Source of the DNA: Tranzscheliella williamsii
Lineage: Eukaryota > Basidiomycota > Ustilaginomycetes > Ustilaginales > Ustilaginaceae
DNA length: 23,228 nt
Assembly (NCBI GenBank): GCA_023212725.1
Contig: JALBYF010000118.1
Coordinates: 1 to 23,228 of the forward strand
Direction of reading: 5' to 3'
Both the position numbers and the translations under genes were made by a program. Of the stretch, positions 19,439 through 23,228 are shown one piece after another; the first letter of the stretch is position 1; each line of letters opens with the position of its first letter. The notes below the pieces were generated by a model, which was not told the DNA's origin, searched no databases, and was given only the letters and a program-made list of their open reading frames with translations.

Positions 19439-20362
19439 ATCTGCGAATACCGCCTGGCGCAATGTCAAAAGTAGACACGCGCTTCTTGCTGATCGGATTC
19501 AAAGCATCGCGTAGGTGGTGTAGATGGTGTAGATGCCGCGTCAACGTCAGACACTCGTGATGGTGGCCAGCCAAGTGTCCGTGAGTGGGACAGGAGAAAG
19601 CAACATCCCTATGGCAACCAGAGTGAAACAGCTGAAGTCTTTCTCTACAAGTACCAGCGACTACTTACTTGGCATACAGTATTGCGGGGCTCGGATTTGA
19701 TTCAATCTGAATCCAACCTGCATGACTGAATGATGCTTCTTCTCAACACTCATCAATCGTGCTATCTACCACATCGTCCAAGGCACGCTCAGTCAGCATC
19801 ATCGGACGGTAGGTTGTTATTGCACGCAAGCCTTGCTCGCCCGAAGTACCCTGAAAGACAGGGTTCTGCAAGCATCCGCTCGGCAATCAGCCTTGGTTCC
19901 TCTTGCCCATTGTCTGTATTGCCCGTTTTGTTGCAGAGTCAACTTTAGCATTCATGCCCCGGAAACACCGGTGTCACAGGCGCCGCCTTTGGCATAACAC
20001 TAACAGCGATGGCGGCGCCGCCGTAAGTGCTGCAGAGGGGAAGTATGTACTGCACAGTACTGTCGTATAGCACTCTTGCGTCACATCCACGCTGCAAGCC
20101 GCCCAGAGCGAGCAATGTGGCTGAGCGACGCAGCGGTTCGCAACAACCGACATAATCGCACGAAAATCACGTTGATCCTCGACGTCGCGCTACTGTGCCT
20201 TTGAAAGTAGCTGGGATCGTTGACAGTCATCCAAAGAAGGAAGGAAGACGCGCTGAAAGCGAGGTCCGAATCCACGATGAAGTTGTCTGGCGGCGTACAA
20301 AGACCAGGATGAGTATAGAGATACAGCACCGTCCGTTAGAGCTTCAGAAGGAGAGGGCTCAA
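19439..20362. other. Intergenic between YVH1 and CUS1 with small inverted repeats
   Basis: This region holds the YVH1 promoter and the CUS1 3' end; both genes are on the minus strand. Inverted arms GGCGCCGCC and GGCGGCGCC lie at 19979-19987 and 20011-20019. A near-perfect palindrome, GTACTGCACAGTAC, lies at 20047-20060. Open frames are short and unrecognised. Confidence 0.45.
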
Positions 20363-22123
20363 TCAATCGTGGTGGCGTGCGCGCTTCTCCTGCTGCTTCT
20401 GCCTTTCCCGTTGGAGCTCTTGCCGGACTTCGGCAACACCCTGCGTGTCTGTGTGAGTATACTTCTGTGAGGCAGCTGCCTGCCTTGCGTTGTCGTACCT
20501 AGAAGACAGTGCAGTTTCGTCAGGTACACCAGTATCGAGTTCGTCTGGATTGAAAGAAACCTCGACCCCATCCACCGTTTTGCGCTTCGTGCCTCGCTCC
20601 TCGCCTAGGACAGGAACTGCGTTGCGAACCGAAAGGTCGTACGTCCGTTCGCTGCCCATGAAACCAGCGGCAACTGAGGTCTGGCGCTCCGGAAGCACTT
20701 GGTAAAGTGGACGCCCTGCATCGCTTGGCCCACCTCCCCGGCCATCTTTGCGCAACTCGATGAACGAAGGGGTCTGCATACCACCGCCGCCGCCAGCCTC
20801 GCCGGACTGCATCTCTGATTGTGTCTCAGATCCCATGGCAGCGTGTCTCCGGTTGGTAGGCATCCCAGCCTGTCTCTCTCCATAAGTTGCAGCCTGGTCA
20901 TCCCCTTCCACCTCTTCCTCTTCCTCTTCCTCATCCTCTTCCTCTACTTCTTCATCCGACTCTTCTGGCTCTAGCTCTCCCCAGGGCTCCTTCTGAACCG
21001 GGTCGGCAAGCTCGTTGTTGATGAGCGATTCAGCTGTACCCAACACGTTTCCGTATACGGGATTGCCGTGCTCGTCCACAGGAGGCCGACCCCATCCTCC
21101 CGGATGGAATCCCCAGGATGCACCTTCCGGAATTGGAGCGTTGAGGCCAGGGATCTGAAGGTGCGGATAGCTTGGTGGGGGACCGAACCTCTGCATAGCG
21201 ATAAGCCATGGCGGCGGAGCAAGCGGAGGTATGGAAAGTGCTTCAATGAGTTCGGCGCTAAGCTGCCCAGGTCGCTTGTCCTTGTACTTGGTTTCATATT
21301 CCTTCCCTTCGAAATACGTATCGCCATAGGGTGTGAGAATAGGTTTATGCTGAAACTTGAAGAAAGCATCGTAAAGCTTCTGATAGTCAATGTCCATCTT
21401 CCCCATCTTGGGCTGTACACGATCCCTGGTCTTCTGCTTTAGAGTCTGCTCCGCCTCTTTTTCTTTGAGGGCGTCTTTCATGGTTGCGATACCAGTATCA
21501 GCAATGTAGGATGGCAGCTGATACTGTGGCTTCTCGATACCTCTCTTATTCTGTAGGTAGTCGCGCTTCTGCGACCAGTGTGGCGGTATGGGGACGGAGT
21601 TACGGTGGCATTTGAGATGTACAAGCAACCGCGGATCGTTAGAGGTGACGTCGGTCCACTCAACCACCTCGGGTTTACGAACTAGCTGCTTTAGCTCTGC
21701 GACCGTAAGCCTCTGCATCTTCTTTTGCTTCCTCTTCGAGAGCGTTGCAGCCCCTTCCCCGTCAGTGTTTTCTTGATCTGACGGGACTTCGTCATCAGAA
21801 TATATGACCTCCCCCTTCTGCGGCCCATCTTCAGGCCCGTGTGTGGTGGCTTGAAAACGTGAAAAGACAGAGCTAAAGGCTTTATAGATTTCAGATTCCG
21901 GATCCAACCGGATGTTTTCAACCTCTTCGATGATGGAAGAAGGTTCGTCTATTTTGCTGGACTGCTTCGACGCATCGTTGCTGGTGCGTGTATTAGTGAC
22001 GGTCGAACCTTGGTCGGGCGATGTTTGGTGCTGGTGTTGTTTCTTCTTCAGACGCCTCTTCGCATTCTTCGTAAGAGGCGCACTGCCATTGGCGGGTGCC
22101 GATACCGCAGATGCTGTCATCAT
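20363..22123 (-). CDS. CUS1: Splicing factor 3b subunit 2 (SF3B2/SAP145/Cus1)
   Basis: A single exon encodes 586 aa. SF3b subunit 2 belongs to the U2 snRNP, contacts SF3b49 and pre-mRNA around the branch site, and is essential for spliceosome assembly. Domains in order: a basic N-terminus (KRRLKKK, residues 22-28), an acidic stretch, and the DUF382 domain at about 145-270 with WTDVTSNDPRLLVHLK, VPIPPHWSQKRDYLQNKRG and DYQKLYDAFFKFQHKP. It continues with YGDTYFEGKEYE and a PSP domain at about 285-360 with PPPWLIAMQRFGPPPSYP, IPGLNAPIPEGASWGFHPGG and a following DEHGNPVYG. A run of Glu and Asp at about 387-409 comes next, then a Gln/Arg-rich C-terminal helix. Human SF3B2 is 895 aa and yeast Cus1 436 aa, so the length suits a fungus. 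The first ATG after the upstream stop is used. Confidence 0.96.
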   Translation of the reverse strand: MMTASAVSAPANGSAPLTKNAKRRLKKKQHQHQTSPDQGSTVTNTRTSNDASKQSSKIDEPSSIIEEVENIRLDPESEIYKAFSSVFSRFQATTHGPEDGPQKGEVIYSDDEVPSDQENTDGEGAATLSKRKQKKMQRLTVAELKQLVRKPEVVEWTDVTSNDPRLLVHLKCHRNSVPIPPHWSQKRDYLQNKRGIEKPQYQLPSYIADTGIATMKDALKEKEAEQTLKQKTRDRVQPKMGKMDIDYQKLYDAFFKFQHKPILTPYGDTYFEGKEYETKYKDKRPGQLSAELIEALSIPPLAPPPWLIAMQRFGPPPSYPHLQIPGLNAPIPEGASWGFHPGGWGRPPVDEHGNPVYGNVLGTAESLINNELADPVQKEPWGELEPEESDEEVEEEDEEEEEEEVEGDDQAATYGERQAGMPTNRRHAAMGSETQSEMQSGEAGGGGGMQTPSFIELRKDGRGGGPSDAGRPLYQVLPERQTSVAAGFMGSERTYDLSVRNAVPVLGEERGTKRKTVDGVEVSFNPDELDTGVPDETALSSRYDNARQAAASQKYTHTDTQGVAEVRQELQRERQKQQEKRARHHD

Positions 22124-23127
22124 GTTGTACGAAAGAGGACTGGCATGGTAGTGACTGGGGAGGCTAACATCCTCAAGCGGTTACCAACATTCTTCATTCG
22201 TACTCGCCCGAGAGCCGAAGTCAACGAACCTTTTTGATAACTTAACACTACTTGCATCTCCTCCTTATCTAGATTGATCGGGCATATTTAAGCAGAGAAG
22301 AGATCATGAGCGATCATAGCCAGTCGTAGTTGTCACGAGCTTCGATCTGGGCTATTCGAATGGCACAAATTCACATGGAGAAGCGCGTCTATATATCATT
22401 AACTTATTAATATATGCGACTGCGGAATCGGCGCGAATACAACACAGCCTGCCGAGTGCCGAAATGCTTTACGCACCCGTCCAGACAGACATCGTTTCAT
22501 CTGTTAACCTTGGTCGTTCAAGCTTATATGATCAGACCATGAACAGTTCCGTCAGAACTAAAGAAGTACATTGCCCTGTGTCCGTTCGCTCAATGCCAAT
22601 AAAGCAGCCGCAAGAGGACAAAGTACTGCGAAATACGTCTAACAACCATATATACATGTGTATTCCAATACAATATGTTTAGACGGAACTAATATGTACT
22701 ACTCGCTGCCTTTTCTCGTTCAAATTGCATATAAGAATATATCAGAAAGCCATAGCGACATCGTTCCAAGATGATTCAACAGTCGAATACAACCTACCAG
22801 GGCTTTTCTTGCGAGCGCGACGAATTTTCGTTTTTCTTCCAGCCAGTCTGACTGGCAGAGCAAAGGGTTGCGCTCACGCCTTTCCGCTGATCTCGCTGCC
22901 TTCTGCTTTGGCGTTGGGCAGGGATACAGGAAATCTAGTGACCACCTCCTTTCTTCGTCACCATTCATCACAACTGCCCCCCTGTCTTCGCCTTCTCTGC
23001 TACCTGACCACCTCGTTCCAATAATACGGAGGAAGTATTGACTTGAACTCTTCAAGTCTTACCGAACTCCCATAGTCCATCTGGCGTCTACAGACTTGTC
23101 GTTTGTTTCCTTCTCTTCTCCGCCGTT
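22124..23127. other. Intergenic, AT-richer, no gene supported
   Basis: The first 150 bp should include the CUS1 promoter and leader. The stretch at about 22370-22740 is AT-richer than the rest of the window. An AATAAA hexamer is at 22599-22604 on the plus strand. Frames at 22464-22682 (+) and 22720-23055 (-) are short and unrecognised. Confidence 0.4.
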
Positions 23128-23228
23128 TTACATAGCGTAGAAGTACTGGGGATCGACGTCGTCTTGGATTCCAGGGCTATTTTCATCGCTCAGCAGACGG
23201 CAAACGACTCACTTTCTGTTCATTATCC
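23128..23228 (-). CDS. Possible 3' end of a gene entering from the right (partial)
   Basis: On the minus strand a frame ends DENSPGIQDDVDPQYFYAM followed by TAA at 23130-23128. The composition looks like a genuine C-terminus. Upstream in the same frame is a TGA that lies inside a GTGAGT donor-like site, so the segment would have to be a terminal exon after an intron or else be non-coding. The rest would lie outside the window. I assign no family. Confidence 0.22.

Noticed and set aside
22720..23055. 111-codon minus-strand frame near the right edge
   Set aside because: It opens at TTG and shows no family motif; a 3' UTR or chance frame is more likely.

Overview
The window looks like nuclear DNA of a basidiomycete, most likely a smut fungus (Ustilaginomycetes). 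The genes have short spliceosomal introns (about 77-121 nt, GT-AG, with CTGAC/CTAAC-type branch points). One encodes a close relative of Emt1, the erythritol/mannose transferase that makes mannosylerythritol lipids (MEL). I cannot name the species. I saw no rRNA, tRNA or CRISPR and no recognisable intact transposon.

Layout. 1-1089: mostly non-coding, with one doubtful minus-strand ORF (260-628) and a striking 36-bp-arm inverted repeat (731-824). 1090-2704 (-): HXXXD-family acyltransferase ending in Ser-His-Leu. 2705-4118: divergent promoter region. 4119-5992 (+): emt1, four exons. 6816-8536 (+): second acyltransferase, ending in Ala-Arg-Leu. 8537-12907: 4.4 kb in which I can support no gene, with a 13-bp minisatellite and simple repeats. 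12908-14010 (+): peroxisomal membrane protein 4 (PXMP4/PMP24) homologue, four exons. 14437-16224 (-): third acyltransferase, Mat1-like, with a 13-nt microexon. 17450-19438 (-): Yvh1/DUSP12 phosphatase. 20363-22123 (-): SF3b subunit 2 (Cus1/SAP145). 22124-23228: no clear gene, except a possible terminal exon running off the right edge on the minus strand.

How it fits together. In known MEL clusters Emt1 joins mannose to erythritol, two peroxisomal acyltransferases (Mac1 and Mac2) add fatty acyl chains to the mannose, Mat1 acetylates it, and the MFS transporter Mmf1 exports the product. Here I see Emt1, two acyltransferases with C-terminal peroxisomal tripeptides (the expected Mac pair) and one without (the expected Mat1). 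No transporter gene is visible. The cluster is loosened: the Mat1-like gene lies about 6 kb from the others, behind the gene-poor stretch and a gene for a peroxisomal membrane protein. YVH1 and CUS1 are housekeeping genes and mark the right flank. The main novelty candidates are this arrangement, the peroxisomal gene inside it, and the loss of the HXXXD aspartate in the left acyltransferase.
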